A DNA stretch of 64,000 nucleotides from Streptomyces sp. NBC_01717 (GCF_036248255.1 NZ_CP109178.1:1550001-1614000), one strand, 5' to 3'. Shown: positions 23,761 to 32,810, counted from the stretch's first letter. Notes: generated by a model not told the origin, from the sequence alone. A program made the numbers and translations.

Positions 23761-24548
23761 GCTCCCTCCCCCTCGCCGTACGCGACTCGAACACGATGCT
23801 GCGCCGCAACCTGCTACACGCGCGGCGCTACCCCTCAGGGACCCTGAACCTGCTACTCACGCCGATCATGATGCTGCTGCTCTTCGTCTACATCTTCGGC
23901 GACGTGATGAGCGCGGGCATCGGCGGCGGCGGCGCCGACCGCTCCGACTACATCGCCTACATCGTCCCGGGCTTGCTGCTGATGACCATCGGCAGCACCG
24001 TGATCGGGGCCGCGGTGTACGTCTCCATGGATATGACCGAGGGCCTCATCGCCCGCTTCCGCACGATGGCGGTCTACCGCCCTTCGGTACTCATCGGGCA
24101 CGTCGTCGGCAGCGTGCTGCAATCCGTCATGAGCGTGGTCCTCGTCGGCACCGTCGGCGTGGCCATCGGCTTCCGCTCCACGGACGCAACCGTCCTGGAG
24201 TGGCTGGCAGCATTCGGGCTCATCGTGCTCTTCGCCCTGGCGCTGACCTGGATCGCAGTCGGCATGGGCCTGGCCAGCCCGAACCCCGAGGCGGCCAGCA
24301 ACATGGCAATGCCGCTGATCCTCCTCCCGCTCATCTCCAGCGCCTTCATCCCGGCCGACACCATGCCCGGCTGGTTCCAGCCGATCGCCGAGTACCAGCC
24401 CTTCACCCCCGCCATCGAAACCCTCCGCGGCCTCCTCCTCGGCACCGAGATCGGCAACAACGGCTGGATCGCGATCGCCTGGTGCGTCGGCCTGATCGCG
24501 CTCGGCTACCGCTGGTCGACGGCGCAGTTCAACCGCGACCCGAAGTAA
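23757..24548 (+). CDS. ABC-2 transporter permease, DrrB type
   Basis: The 263-residue membrane protein has six hydrophobic segments (for example LLLTPIMMLLLFVYIFGDVM, IVPGLLLMTIGSTVIGAAVYV, GLIVLFALALTWIAVGMGLA and MPLILLPLISSAFIPADTMPG). The N-terminal cytoplasmic stretch LRRNLLHARRYPSG and the PEAASN motif are typical of DrrB-like drug exporters. It is coupled to the ATPase by a 4-bp overlap. Confidence 0.92.
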   Translation: MSSLPLAVRDSNTMLRRNLLHARRYPSGTLNLLLTPIMMLLLFVYIFGDVMSAGIGGGGADRSDYIAYIVPGLLLMTIGSTVIGAAVYVSMDMTEGLIARFRTMAVYRPSVLIGHVVGSVLQSVMSVVLVGTVGVAIGFRSTDATVLEWLAAFGLIVLFALALTWIAVGMGLASPNPEAASNMAMPLILLPLISSAFIPADTMPGWFQPIAEYQPFTPAIETLRGLLLGTEIGNNGWIAIAWCVGLIALGYRWSTAQFNRDPK

Positions 24549-24698
24549 CCGGGACGACCGCGCCGGCCGCCCCTCACAACACGTCCCGCCCCGTCCGCGT
24601 GCAGATCTGCACCCGTATGCCCGGCCGGAGGCGGGCCTGCTCGCCATCAAGTCCCCACCAACGAGCCTGAAGGCGGGCGCTGACCAGCAGCGATGACT

Positions 24699-25814
24699 TT
24701 ACGAGCCCCACCGGGCAGGCACGACCTCGAAAGGCACCTTGCCGTGCGGCTGCCCGTTGACCTGCAGCTCCAGGAAGTGTGTGCCGGGGTGCAAGACACG
24801 TGTACTGACCGGTGCGAAGGATCGGGAGGCGCTGAGTGCGGCTCGTTCCCCGGCCTGGATCGTTCGGACAGTCAGTTTGAAGACCTTCGGGGAGGTGGTC
24901 GCGTTAGCCTTGCGATAGTGGACGATGTAGTCGACAGCCAGGCGTTGGGGTTTGTCTCCGCGGTTTTCCAGGGTGAAGTCGAAGCGGAGCTGTTCGCCCA
25001 CCGCGACAATGTCCCGCGCCACGTTCGGACCGGTGACGGTGAGGTCGACAGGGAGCTCGAAACCCAACAGTGCCAGGGCTCGCTGGTCACCTTTTTTGAC
25101 TGCGGTTCGCAGCGCGTGGCGGATCAGCCGGGGGGTGTGGGTGTCTGGTTTGTCGGCCCAGGCGGCGGCCACGTCGACGGCCAGTTCGGGCTGTGTGTGA
25201 CTGATGTCGTTGAGATGGTTGGCGACCGACCGGCGCACGTACTCCGAAGGGTCTTTGTACAGGGCGTTGAGGATGGGAAGCGTGGTCTCGGGGCGTTCCT
25301 GGATGGCGGGTACGCGGACCGCCCAGGGCAGGCGTGGTCGCGTGCCTTCGCTGGCCAAGCGGCGCACATGCTCATCCGGATGAGCAGTCCACTTCTTGAT
25401 CACGGCCAGTGCGCGGTCCAGGTCTGTGTTCAGCAACCGCCGGATGGCAAATTCGGCCGTCAGGCGAGGGGTGAGATCCGACAGAAGGCACAGGGCGTCC
25501 TCGAAGCACGTTCCCTGAGGCGCAGTGGTGGCCTTGGCGGCAACGGCTTCGGAGACTGGCCAGATCATCCAGCCGCTGAAAGCGGGGTCGGCGAGCGCGG
25601 TGCGCACGGCGGCGGCGAAGGCTGCGTACGGTGTCGGTCCGGCGCGCAACAGGGCGTCGCACAGCAGGTCGCTGCGTTCGCGCAGGCCCAGGCCTGCCAG
25701 GCGCGGCGCGCATTCGCGCACCGCGGATGCCACGGAATGCTGGTCCGCCTTCTGCCAGCAGTCGGCCAGAGCGTGCACTGTGTCCACGCCGAGCAGTTCA
25801 TCCGCAGTCGGCAC
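24699..25814 (-). CDS. HEAT-repeat DNA alkylation repair-like protein
   Basis: The 371-residue protein is built of helical HEAT-like repeats in the first two thirds (HPDEHVRRLASEGTRPRLPW and DPSEYVRRSVANHLNDIS are typical repeat units). It follows the AlkC/AlkD-type DNA alkylation repair pattern, which uses a HEAT concave surface to cradle damaged DNA. The last 120 residues form a beta-rich domain (LRFDFTLENRGDKPQRLAVDYIVHY) like an Ig-fold addition found in the AlkC group. GTG at 25814 has GAGGAAGAGG 4 bp upstream. Confidence 0.8.
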   Translation of the reverse strand: MPTADELLGVDTVHALADCWQKADQHSVASAVRECAPRLAGLGLRERSDLLCDALLRAGPTPYAAFAAAVRTALADPAFSGWMIWPVSEAVAAKATTAPQGTCFEDALCLLSDLTPRLTAEFAIRRLLNTDLDRALAVIKKWTAHPDEHVRRLASEGTRPRLPWAVRVPAIQERPETTLPILNALYKDPSEYVRRSVANHLNDISHTQPELAVDVAAAWADKPDTHTPRLIRHALRTAVKKGDQRALALLGFELPVDLTVTGPNVARDIVAVGEQLRFDFTLENRGDKPQRLAVDYIVHYRKANATTSPKVFKLTVRTIQAGERAALSASRSFAPVSTRVLHPGTHFLELQVNGQPHGKVPFEVVPARWGS

Positions 25815-26028
25815 AGGGCCTCTTCCTCATCGTGTCGTGCCGCACGTCCGCGCGTGCGGTCCATCGGTGTGGCAGGGCGAGCTCGACTTGTCACGTCCCT
25901 GGGTGCTGGACCCCGGTGCCGGCCGGCGGGCAACCAGGTGCTGGAGGTGATGCGCGCCGCCGCGCGGGTTGATTTACCTTCGGCAGGGCGGGAATTGGCG
26001 TTCAGCAGCAGCGGCTCTGTGCCTTCGG

Positions 26029-26523
26029 TTACGTGGGGCCGGTTTCTACGTAACGGGCGCGCATGGCGTCGCTGGCGGCGGGTCCCGCGGTGTAGACGAA
26101 GGCTTCGCTGTCGTCCAGTCTCCTACCAGTGGCGGCGTCGACGACGACCGGTTCGACCTCTTTCCCGGTCTTGGCGTCAACCAGGATCATGCTGCGTTCC
26201 TCCGGCGCCAACCGTGAGTTGCCCCAGGCGGCGAGGGCGACGATGACCGGGCGGATCGAGCGGCCGAGGTCGGTGAGGACGTACTCGTAGCGGGTCGGAT
26301 TGTCCTGGTAGGGGCGGCGCTCGAGCACTCCCTCGGCAACGAGGGACTTGAGGCGGGTGGTGAGCATGCTCGAGGAGATGCCGAGGTTTTCCTGGAACTG
26401 ATCGAAGCGGGTGTAGCCGTCGAACGCGTCGTGCAGGATCAGCAGGGTCCACCATTCACCGACATGCCCCACGGTCGTCGACAGCGGACACTCTCTGTCT
26501 TCCAGTCTGATTCGGCTCGCCAC
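26029..26523 (-). CDS. HxlR family transcriptional regulator
   Basis: The 164-residue winged-helix regulator carries the HxlR core: WTLLILHDAFDGYTRFDQF, LGISSSMLTTRLKSLVAEGVLER and the wing PTRYEYVLTDLGRSI. A C-terminal extension of about 60 residues (VDAKTGKEVEPVVVDAATG) is found in a subgroup. GTG at 26523 has GAGGTGG 5 bp upstream and is preferred to the ATG twelve codons earlier. A 23-bp element in front of it recurs before the SDR/NTF2 operon, so it probably regulates itself and that operon. Confidence 0.9.
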   Translation of the reverse strand: MASRIRLEDRECPLSTTVGHVGEWWTLLILHDAFDGYTRFDQFQENLGISSSMLTTRLKSLVAEGVLERRPYQDNPTRYEYVLTDLGRSIRPVIVALAAWGNSRLAPEERSMILVDAKTGKEVEPVVVDAATGRRLDDSEAFVYTAGPAASDAMRARYVETGPT

Positions 26524-26557
26524 GTTGACCACCTCACGCGCATAGGCGCTAAAGCAC

Positions 26558-26580
26558 AACTTACTACTTCTATTTTAGCA
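26558..26580. promoter_or_regulatory. HxlR operator candidate at its own promoter
   Basis: This 23-bp element matches 28164-28186 at 18 of 23 positions, with the shared right half ending TTTAGCA. It lies 35 bp upstream of the HxlR start codon, close to the expected promoter. Confidence 0.65.
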
Positions 26581-26708
26581 GCTACGCGAGGCGGGCCTTC
26601 TCACGCCCCCTTCCCTCGGGATACGGGTCGTCGGCGTCTGCGTGAGTGGCGCGGACGGCGAACATGCGCGGGAGACCTCCGCTGCAGCTGATGCAGTGCT
26701 CAAGTCAT

Positions 26709-26739
26709 CCCGGCCGGACCGCCGGTACGTCCGGCCGGG
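26709..26739. terminator. strong hairpin downstream of the SDR operon
   Basis: CCCGGCCGGAC (26709-26719) and GTCCGGCCGGG (26729-26739) are perfect 11-bp arms with a 9-nt loop, about 50 bp beyond the SDR stop on the minus strand. Confidence 0.75.
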
Positions 26740-26787
26740 CCCCGCCTCATCAGGCTCGGCCCCGGCCGGTTTCGGCACGGGAGGGCG

Positions 26788-27630
26788 TTATTGGCCGGGC
26801 GGGTAGTCCGCGCCCCGTGAAAGGGCCTCGTGCGCGCGGATGCCGGCGAGCGCAGTTTCGATATGGCCGACGGCCCGCTCGAAACCGGCACCGCCGAGCA
26901 CGAGTTGACGCGGCGGATCGTCCTGGTTCATCGCGGCGATAACGGCCCGTACGCCCCGTGCGGCGTCGCCGGGCTGCTTCCCGTCCTGCTCGACCATGGC
27001 TGCATGGACGGACCGGAGCATCGGCCGGTAGTCCTCAATGGTCTCCTGCACCGGTTCCTCGGCGAACCCGGCGTAGGCACGGGTGCGGAACGCTCCCGGC
27101 TCCACGGCCATCACGTTGACGCCCAGCGGCGCCACCTCCTCGCGCAGCACGTCCGTCATTCCCTCGATCGCGAACTTGGCCGCACTGTAGAAGCCGAAGC
27201 CGACGACGCCGGACAGGCCTGCAACCGAGGACATGTTGATAATCCACCCGCTGCGCCGGGCCCTCATGCCGGGCAGAACGGCGCGGGTGACTGCCAGGAC
27301 CGCGAAGAAGTTCAGCTCGAACAGCTTCCTGACCGCAATGTCCTCCATGCCCTCCACGGACCCGTACCAGCCGCGGCCGGCGTTGTTGACCAGCACGTCG
27401 ATCGTGCCGAAGCGGGCTTGTGCGGTCGAGACGGCCAACCGGATCTGCTCGGCGTCGGTGACGTCCAGCTGCAGGACGAGGACCCGATCACCGTAGGGCG
27501 CGGCCCAGGCATGCAGTTCCTCAGGTCTGCGGGCGGTCAGCACGACACGGTCGCCATTGTCCAGCGCGGCATCCGCGTAAGCCATGCCGAACCCGCCGGG
27601 GGTGCCTCCGGTGATGAACCAGGTCTTCAT
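26788..27630 (-). CDS. SDR family oxidoreductase
   Basis: A classical short-chain dehydrogenase of 280 residues: cofactor motif TGGTPGGFG at residues 7-15, NNAG, and the catalytic YSAAK with Ser in NMSSVAGLSG upstream. The Arg in LTARRPEEL favours NADP(H). ATG at 27630 has GAAAG 6 bp upstream; an ATG two codons earlier is possible but has no spacing. It follows the NTF2-like gene by 59 bp, both downstream of the HxlR-type element. Substrate unknown. Confidence 0.88.
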   Translation of the reverse strand: MKTWFITGGTPGGFGMAYADAALDNGDRVVLTARRPEELHAWAAPYGDRVLVLQLDVTDAEQIRLAVSTAQARFGTIDVLVNNAGRGWYGSVEGMEDIAVRKLFELNFFAVLAVTRAVLPGMRARRSGWIINMSSVAGLSGVVGFGFYSAAKFAIEGMTDVLREEVAPLGVNVMAVEPGAFRTRAYAGFAEEPVQETIEDYRPMLRSVHAAMVEQDGKQPGDAARGVRAVIAAMNQDDPPRQLVLGGAGFERAVGHIETALAGIRAHEALSRGADYPPGQ

Positions 27631-27689
27631 AGACATCTTTCTGTCGGCAGAGGAGGAAAAAGGTGGGGACTGCCGCGGCGCAGTCGCGG

Positions 27690-28040
27690 TCAGGGCTCGA
27701 TGACGAGACGTTGGATGCGGCCGTCGCGCAGCGTGAACTGGTAGCGGAGGTCGACGACGCCGCCGGGGAAGTCGCCCTCGAGCCGATGCACGGCCGTGTA
27801 GTGGGACGCATCGATGCTGTGCGCGCCGGTGAGTACGGTCGTGTACGTGTACTCGCTGGCCGAGCGGTTCAGCCAGGACTCGATGGCCGCGGCGCCGGTG
27901 TAGGTCTTGCCGTCGTCGGTCACGGTGGCGTCGTGGGTGAACGCTGTGATCGCAGTGGCGGCGTCGCGCTCGCGGTGGGCCGTCAGGTACTCGGTGACGA
28001 CGCCTGGCAGTACGTCGGCCTGGGGCTGGTTGCCGTTCAT
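27690..28040 (-). CDS. NTF2/SnoaL-like protein
   Basis: The 116-residue protein has the cone-shaped alpha+beta fold: VVTEYLTAHRERDAATAITAFTHDATVTDDG, then YTGAAAIESWLNRSASEY and a run of beta strands to RIQRLVIEP. Such proteins are enzymes or ligand binders in secondary metabolism and stress. GGAGG 4 bp before ATG fixes the start. It is the first gene of a two-gene operon with the SDR. Confidence 0.85.
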   Translation of the reverse strand: MNGNQPQADVLPGVVTEYLTAHRERDAATAITAFTHDATVTDDGKTYTGAAAIESWLNRSASEYTYTTVLTGAHSIDASHYTAVHRLEGDFPGGVVDLRYQFTLRDGRIQRLVIEP

Positions 28041-28612
28041 GGCACCTCCAAGTGAGTGCGGGTGGGCGGAAGCCGGGGGTACGAGATGAAGGGCCCTCAC
28101 CAGGGACTCGCCTCGAGTGCGCCGGCAGAGAGGGACCACGACCCCCGGTTACTGCTAGATCCGAAGTTATGACTTCGACTTTAGCACTCACTGAGCACGG
28201 GGCTCGCCGCGAAATCGGCGGGTCCCGGCGCCGGCTGCTCGCGGCTGGTTCCTCGACCACCTTCCGTGTCTTGTGGCCGGCGAGGGCACAGATTTTGGCT
28301 CCGCGGGACGCGGACTTGGACTTGATCTGCCGGAGGAGTGCTGCCGGCACCCCCTTCGAGATCCTGACGCTAGTGGAGCCCGACAGGGCTTGCCTGCCGC
28401 ACGTTCGGGAGATCGCGGCCGAGTGGTTGCCCGTGTGCTGCCGGACCGGCCTGTGCGCCGAGGACTTTGTTCGCTCGGACCTGTCGTGATGGAGATGCTG
28501 TCCAGCGATCCCGAGGACGGAGGGCAGTCCGAGGGCACAAGGTCGGCCCGCAGCGGCCTGTTCGCGCGGTCTGCTTCCGGGTTCGCTGTCCGTGTGAGCC
28601 GGGTCGGACACT
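28041..28612. other. gene-poor stretch left of the cupin remnant
   Basis: About 570 bp. The left end carries the promoter and HxlR-type element of the NTF2/SDR operon; the rest has irregular codon structure and short frames only, consistent with decayed coding sequence, but I recognise no family in it. Confidence 0.5.
28164..28186. promoter_or_regulatory. HxlR operator candidate at the NTF2/SDR operon
   Basis: It agrees with the element before the HxlR gene at 18 of 23 positions. Its left part includes a perfect short palindrome CGAAGT-N4-ACTTCG (28162-28177). It lies about 125 bp upstream of the NTF2-like start codon, reading toward it. Confidence 0.65.
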
Positions 28613-28876
28613 GTGACCCTGCGTTCCGGTGACTTCTTCACCATTCCCAGGGACGTGCCCCACGGCATCAAGTCCGGCCCCGATGGAGCGCGGGCCCTCA
28701 ATATCAGCTCGCCAGCCGGATTCGCCGAGCTCATCGCCCGGGCCGGCACCCCACTTCACCCGGCCACGCCTGAGACCGAGCTGGACGCGGAGCTGTTGAT
28801 GGCAGTGACCGAGGAACTCGGCGATGTCGTCCTCGGCCCGCCCGGCATGACCCCCGCCGACCTGGACCGCCTCGAC
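28613..28876 (+). pseudogene. truncated cupin-domain protein
   Basis: The frame reads TLRSGDFFTIPRDVPHGIKS followed by ARALNISSPAGFAELIARAG and a tail ending VVLGPPGMTPADLDR. This is the second half of a cupin barrel (the G-D-F-F-P-x-V-P-H-G motif) and its C-terminal helix as in about 150-residue Streptomyces cupins. The first half of the barrel is missing: an in-frame TGA stands at 28595-28597. The frame also runs on past the natural end without a stop. A remnant is the best explanation. Confidence 0.6.
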
Positions 28877-29124
28877 CAGTGGCCGCGGAAAGCGACCTTT
28901 GCGCGGGCTGATCTCCTCGCCGCGGAGCCTGACGCGACGTTCGGTCGCGGCAGGAGGTGGGCGTTGTTCGGCCGCAGCACCTTCGAGAGGCGGCCGTCCT
29001 TCGCCTTCCAGTGCGCTCTGCCGAGTAGCCGGAGGGGGTCTCACCCTCCGGTTCTCATTTCAGCCTCCGTCATCCTGGCGAAACACCTGCGTCATTGTGT
29101 TCAAGCTTTCGTCCCTGCCCCGAG

Positions 29125-30366
29125 TCACCGCTCACCCGCAAGATCAAGATCGCGGCTGTCCTGACCCTGGGCAACGTCCGTTGCTTTGGTACGGCGCCAG
29201 GGGTGTGCGATCGGGGCAGCCACGGCACGCCACCAGGGATCGAGGGGAAGCGTTCCCGAGGGCTCGAAGGGCTCGCCCGGCTGCGGGAATGCGGCCGGCT
29301 GCTCGGCTTCCTCGGCGGCGTCCTTGGTCCACTCGCCGGGCTCTGCCCACGGGTGCATGGAGAGCGTGAAGGTGCCCCAGTGGATGGGCATCATGACGCC
29401 GTGCGGCTTGCCCCCTTGCAGGTCAAGGTGCGCCTGGACCCCCTGAGCCGGCGTCATATGGATGTCGGGCCACCCACCAGGGAGAGGCGTAGAGTCCGTG
29501 TGGTTCTTGGGCCAGTACTCCGAATACGCACCGATCTGGATCATCGTCGCGTCGAACGGGCCGTGCTCGGCGCCGATGTCCTTGAAACCGGGGAAGTAGC
29601 CGGTGTCCCCGGAGTGGTAGATCCGGTGCTCGGGGCCCGCGACGACCCAGGACGCCCAGAGCGTGTGCTGCTGGTTGCGCAGGCCGCGTCCGCAGAAGTG
29701 CCGGGCCGGAGTCGCGGTGAAGCTGATCCCGGCGACGTTCGTGGTCTCGTTCCAGTCGAGCTCACGCATCCGGTCGGTGGACACGCCCCAGCGCTCCAGG
29801 TGGGCACCGACACCGAGCGGCACCACGAAGACCGTGTCCGTGCCCGCCAGGGCGCGGATTGTCGGCAGGTCGAGGTGGTCGTAGTGGTCGTGCGAGATCA
29901 CGACCGCGTCGAGCGGGCCGAGCGTCGCGAGCGGCAACGGCACCGGGTGCAGCCGCTTGGGTCCGGCGAACGCGAATGGCGAACAGCGCTCGCCCCACAC
30001 CGGGTCGAAGAGCACCCGTCGGCCGTCGATCTCGGCGAGCACGCTCGAGTGGCCCATCCAGGTGAGCCGCAGCCCCGAGGCCGGCGGCCGGGCGAGGTCG
30101 GCGAGAGTGGTCGCATGAACGGGCACCATGCCGTTCGGTGACCTGCGTACCCGCTCCTCCTTGTGGAAGTAGACCTTCGCGAACTCCAGCGTCGAGCCGG
30201 ACGGCCTGGTCCGCGCCCCCACCGGGTTCTGGAAGACCCCGTCGGCGAAATTGGGCGAATTACGGATGCGCTCCATGCGGGCGCCCCCCGGGTCGGCGCC
30301 GAATGCGGCGGGTCGCAGCGAACGCAGCCGGGTACGGAGCGAATGCAAGGAGTCAGCGCCGGTCAC
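29125..30366 (-). CDS. MBL-fold metal-dependent hydrolase (UlaG/NAPE-PLD-like)
   Basis: The 413-residue protein has a metallo-beta-lactamase fold: LTWMGHSSVLAEIDGRRVLFDPVW, the metal-binding SHDHYDHLD, then PARHFCGRGL, YHSGDTGY and a final PIHWGTF. The sequence pattern is that of the NAPE-phospholipase D/RomA-like group, which hydrolyse phosphodiesters or lactones. GTG at 30366 has AGGAG 5 bp upstream. It stands 99 bp from the next gene on the same strand. Confidence 0.88.
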   Translation of the reverse strand: MTGADSLHSLRTRLRSLRPAAFGADPGGARMERIRNSPNFADGVFQNPVGARTRPSGSTLEFAKVYFHKEERVRRSPNGMVPVHATTLADLARPPASGLRLTWMGHSSVLAEIDGRRVLFDPVWGERCSPFAFAGPKRLHPVPLPLATLGPLDAVVISHDHYDHLDLPTIRALAGTDTVFVVPLGVGAHLERWGVSTDRMRELDWNETTNVAGISFTATPARHFCGRGLRNQQHTLWASWVVAGPEHRIYHSGDTGYFPGFKDIGAEHGPFDATMIQIGAYSEYWPKNHTDSTPLPGGWPDIHMTPAQGVQAHLDLQGGKPHGVMMPIHWGTFTLSMHPWAEPGEWTKDAAEEAEQPAAFPQPGEPFEPSGTLPLDPWWRAVAAPIAHPWRRTKATDVAQGQDSRDLDLAGER

Positions 30367-30465
30367 AACATCTCCTGAGGGAGTCGGTGTCGTTTCATTA
30401 TGAGCAGGGGGTAGGACAGTGCGAGTACGGGGCGGCCAACGGAATGACGGCGGGGGCACGCCGTC

Positions 30466-30906
30466 TCAGCCACGCGGCTGCCCGTACACGTGTTCGACGT
30501 GCAGCCGTAGCACGATCCGCCGGTCGCGGACCATCGCGCTGCGGTAATCGTCCCAGTCGGGGTGCTCGCCCTGCACGTCGCGGTAGAGCGTGATCAGCTC
30601 CTCGACGGTCGCGTCGGACGGATCGGTGGCGACCGGCGACAACTCGGCCGTGCCGTCCGCGACCGTCCAGGCCCAGCGGTCCTTGCTGGTGACGTGGTAG
30701 CTCGCCCGCGGATCGCGCCGCAGGTTCCGCGTCTTCGCCCGGTCATCGGTGATCGAGACACGGATGATGCGCTCTGCGGGATAGTAGAAGTGATTGACAT
30801 TGGACAGCTGGGGCCGGCCGTCCCGCTTCAGCGTCACGAGCACCCCGCCGCTCTCTTCGGCGATCAGCCGAAGGAGCGCATCCTGCTGTGCATCGAATCC
30901 CGTCAT
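30466..30906 (-). CDS. PPOX-class (F420/FMN) split-barrel oxidoreductase
   Basis: A 146-residue split beta-barrel protein of the pyridoxamine-5'-phosphate oxidase-like type: GVLVTLKRDGRPQLSNVNHFYY, IRVSITDDRAKTRNLRRDPRAS and HVEHVYG at the end. This size and pattern match Rv1155-like enzymes that use F420 in actinobacteria. The ribosome site at ATG 30906 is weak (GGA at 6 bp); a GTG six codons earlier is the alternative. Confidence 0.85.
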   Translation of the reverse strand: MTGFDAQQDALLRLIAEESGGVLVTLKRDGRPQLSNVNHFYYPAERIIRVSITDDRAKTRNLRRDPRASYHVTSKDRWAWTVADGTAELSPVATDPSDATVEELITLYRDVQGEHPDWDDYRSAMVRDRRIVLRLHVEHVYGQPRG

Positions 30907-31393
30907 GACGAATCCAACGTGCACACCGATCGCAGGATTCCGCGTTCCGCCACTGACTCATGTCACATCCGGCGGCCGTCGCCCGGCGCATCCGCGACAG
31001 CAGCCCGCCGGCACCGGTGAACACCGGACAAGGAAACCGGCCACGACCGCCCGCATGTCGCTCGACCGGTCCCGCACCCTGGTGGACCGATCAGGCCCGC
31101 GCACGGCGAGAAGCCCCTGGTCGAGCTGACGACCATGGTCGCCGTGGAGAACATGCGCTCCCGCACCGATTCCCACTCGGCCCGATCCGAACGAGAGTCC
31201 CTGACTCCAGCCACTGAACAAGCATTCAGCAAGGGCCACATTGACAGGGGCGCCCCCGCCTCCAGATACTGACCGGCGATTCAGTAAGTCGTTGACTGCG
31301 GCGGTCACCCCGGACCACCGAAGGCGCTCGCCCGGGCCCGGCCCGGACCACTCCGGGGCCCACGCTGATCACTGATACCGAGGAGACACCCCG
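30907..31393. other. region with a decayed gene fragment
   Basis: About 490 bp between divergent genes. Apart from the fragment listed at 31105 and the Glu/Leu dehydrogenase ribosome site GAGGAG near 31380, no gene is supported. Confidence 0.5.
31105..31272 (+). pseudogene. C-terminal remnant of a carboxymuconolactone decarboxylase/AhpD-like gene
   Basis: The frame reads GEKPLVELTTMVAVENMRSR then about 30 residues to TGA at 31270. The phrase LVELTxMVAxENMRSR is characteristic of the C-terminal helix of CMD/AhpD-like proteins. The catalytic Cys-containing N-terminal part is absent upstream, so this is a remnant. Recognition rests on one motif. Confidence 0.45.
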
Positions 31394-32620
31394 ATGACGA
31401 CTCCGAAGGCGCCGGCGGTGTCCCCGGCCGCTCCGTCCGCCCCGCTGATCTCGCTGACCTGGACGGACCACGTCACCGGACGCCAGGGACATCTGGTCGT
31501 CGACCGGCTGGTGCGCGGCGTGTCGAGTGGCGGGCTGCGGATGCGAGCGGGCTGCACGCTCGACGAGGTGGCGGGACTTGCCCGGGGCATGACGATGAAG
31601 GAGGCCCTGCACTTCGATGCCGATGACACACAGGCGCGCTACATACCGCTCGGCGGCGCCAAGGGCGGCATCGACTGCGACCCGCGCGACCCGGAGGCGT
31701 ACGGAGTGCTCGTGCGCTATCTGCGGGCCGTGCGTCCGTATATTGAGAACGTCTGGACGACCGGTGAGGATCTCGGACTCACCCAGGACATCGTCGACCG
31801 GGCGGCGGCCGAGGCAGGGCTCGTCTCCTCGATCCAGGCGGTCTATCCGCTGCTCGACGACGAGACGGCGGCGCGGCAGCGGCTCGCCGACGCGTTCGCC
31901 GTCGAGGTGGACGGCATCGGGCTCGACGAGCTGGTCGGCGGCTGCGGGGTAGCCGAGTCCGCGCTCGCCGCGCTGGACCGGGCGGGCGTCGCGTACACGG
32001 AAGCCAGGGTTTCCGTACAGGGGCTCGGCACCATGGGCGGCGCCACGGCACGGTTCCTCGCCCGGGCCGGACTCAAGGTCGTCGCCGTCGCCGACATCAA
32101 GGGGACGATCGTCAACCCGGCGGGCCTCGATGTCGAGGCGCTGCTCGCGGCCCGGGACGCGTACGGAACGGTGGACCGCGGTGCGCTGCGGGACGGAGAC
32201 CGGGAGCTGGCCGCCGACGCGTGGCTGACGCAGGAGGCGGAGGTGCTCGTGCCGGCAGCGGTCTCGTACGCCGTCGACGCCACGAACCAGGCTCGGATCA
32301 GCGCCCGTTGGATCGTCGAGGCGGCGAACATGCCGGTACTACCGCAAGCGGAGGCGCTGCTCGCCGAGCGCGGTATCACCGTACTGCCCGACGTGGTCGT
32401 CAACTCCGGTACGAACGCATGGTGGTGGTGGACGCTGTTCGGTGACATCGGCGCCGATGCCGAGGAGGCGTTCGAGTACACCCGTCGCTCGATGCGGGCG
32501 CTGATCGGCCGGATGCTGGCCCGTGCCGAGGCCGACGGCTCCACTCCCCGGGCGGCGGCCCATGCCCTCGTCGCCGAGCGGCTTCCGGTGATGGCCGAGC
32601 GGTTCGGCTGGTATCGATGA
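31394..32620 (+). CDS. Glu/Leu/Phe/Val dehydrogenase family protein
   Basis: The 408-residue oxidative deaminase has the catalytic Lys motif PLGGAKGGIDCDP at about residues 85-97, substrate-domain GEDLGL, and a Rossmann domain with VQGLGTMGG near 210. The ANMPVLPQAEALL and VVVNSGTNAWWWWTLF motifs follow. The Trp-rich WWWW is unusual; this subgroup probably does not act on glutamate itself. GAGGAG precedes the ATG. It is the only gene between the decayed region and the subtilase. Confidence 0.88.
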   Translation: MTTPKAPAVSPAAPSAPLISLTWTDHVTGRQGHLVVDRLVRGVSSGGLRMRAGCTLDEVAGLARGMTMKEALHFDADDTQARYIPLGGAKGGIDCDPRDPEAYGVLVRYLRAVRPYIENVWTTGEDLGLTQDIVDRAAAEAGLVSSIQAVYPLLDDETAARQRLADAFAVEVDGIGLDELVGGCGVAESALAALDRAGVAYTEARVSVQGLGTMGGATARFLARAGLKVVAVADIKGTIVNPAGLDVEALLAARDAYGTVDRGALRDGDRELAADAWLTQEAEVLVPAAVSYAVDATNQARISARWIVEAANMPVLPQAEALLAERGITVLPDVVVNSGTNAWWWWTLFGDIGADAEEAFEYTRRSMRALIGRMLARAEADGSTPRAAAHALVAERLPVMAERFGWYR

Positions 32621-32624
32621 CCCT

Positions 32625-32639
32625 GCCCGGCCGCCGGGC
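32625..32639. terminator. hairpin after the dehydrogenase gene
   Basis: GCCCGG-CCG-CCGGGC is a perfect 6-bp stem 4 bp after the stop codon; a second stem CGCCCG/CGGGCG lies about 20 bp further. Confidence 0.5.
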
Positions 32640-32704
32640 CCGCTGAGCCGCCCGACCTGTACGGGCGACCCGACTCCCGCTTCCCCAGGGGCCGTACGGC
32701 GAAT

Positions 32705-32720
32705 AGCTGCCATGGCAGCT
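32705..32720. promoter_or_regulatory. 16-bp palindrome upstream of the subtilase
   Basis: AGCTGCCATGGCAGCT is perfectly symmetric and lies 90 bp before the subtilase start codon, in the expected promoter zone. A repressor site is possible; none is known to me with this sequence. Confidence 0.45.
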
Positions 32721-32810
32721 TCCCGCCAGCTCCGACCGCCCCTGTTACGCCATGCTCCTGACAGTCTCACCTCACCACCCCCTGAAAACACACGAGTTCA
32801 CGAGGTGAGA

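Noticed and set aside
26788..28749. 653-codon frame ending in the SDR
   Set aside because: Only the part from 27630 is SDR; the upstream part is Arg-rich, overlaps the NTF2-like gene in another frame and lacks a domain.
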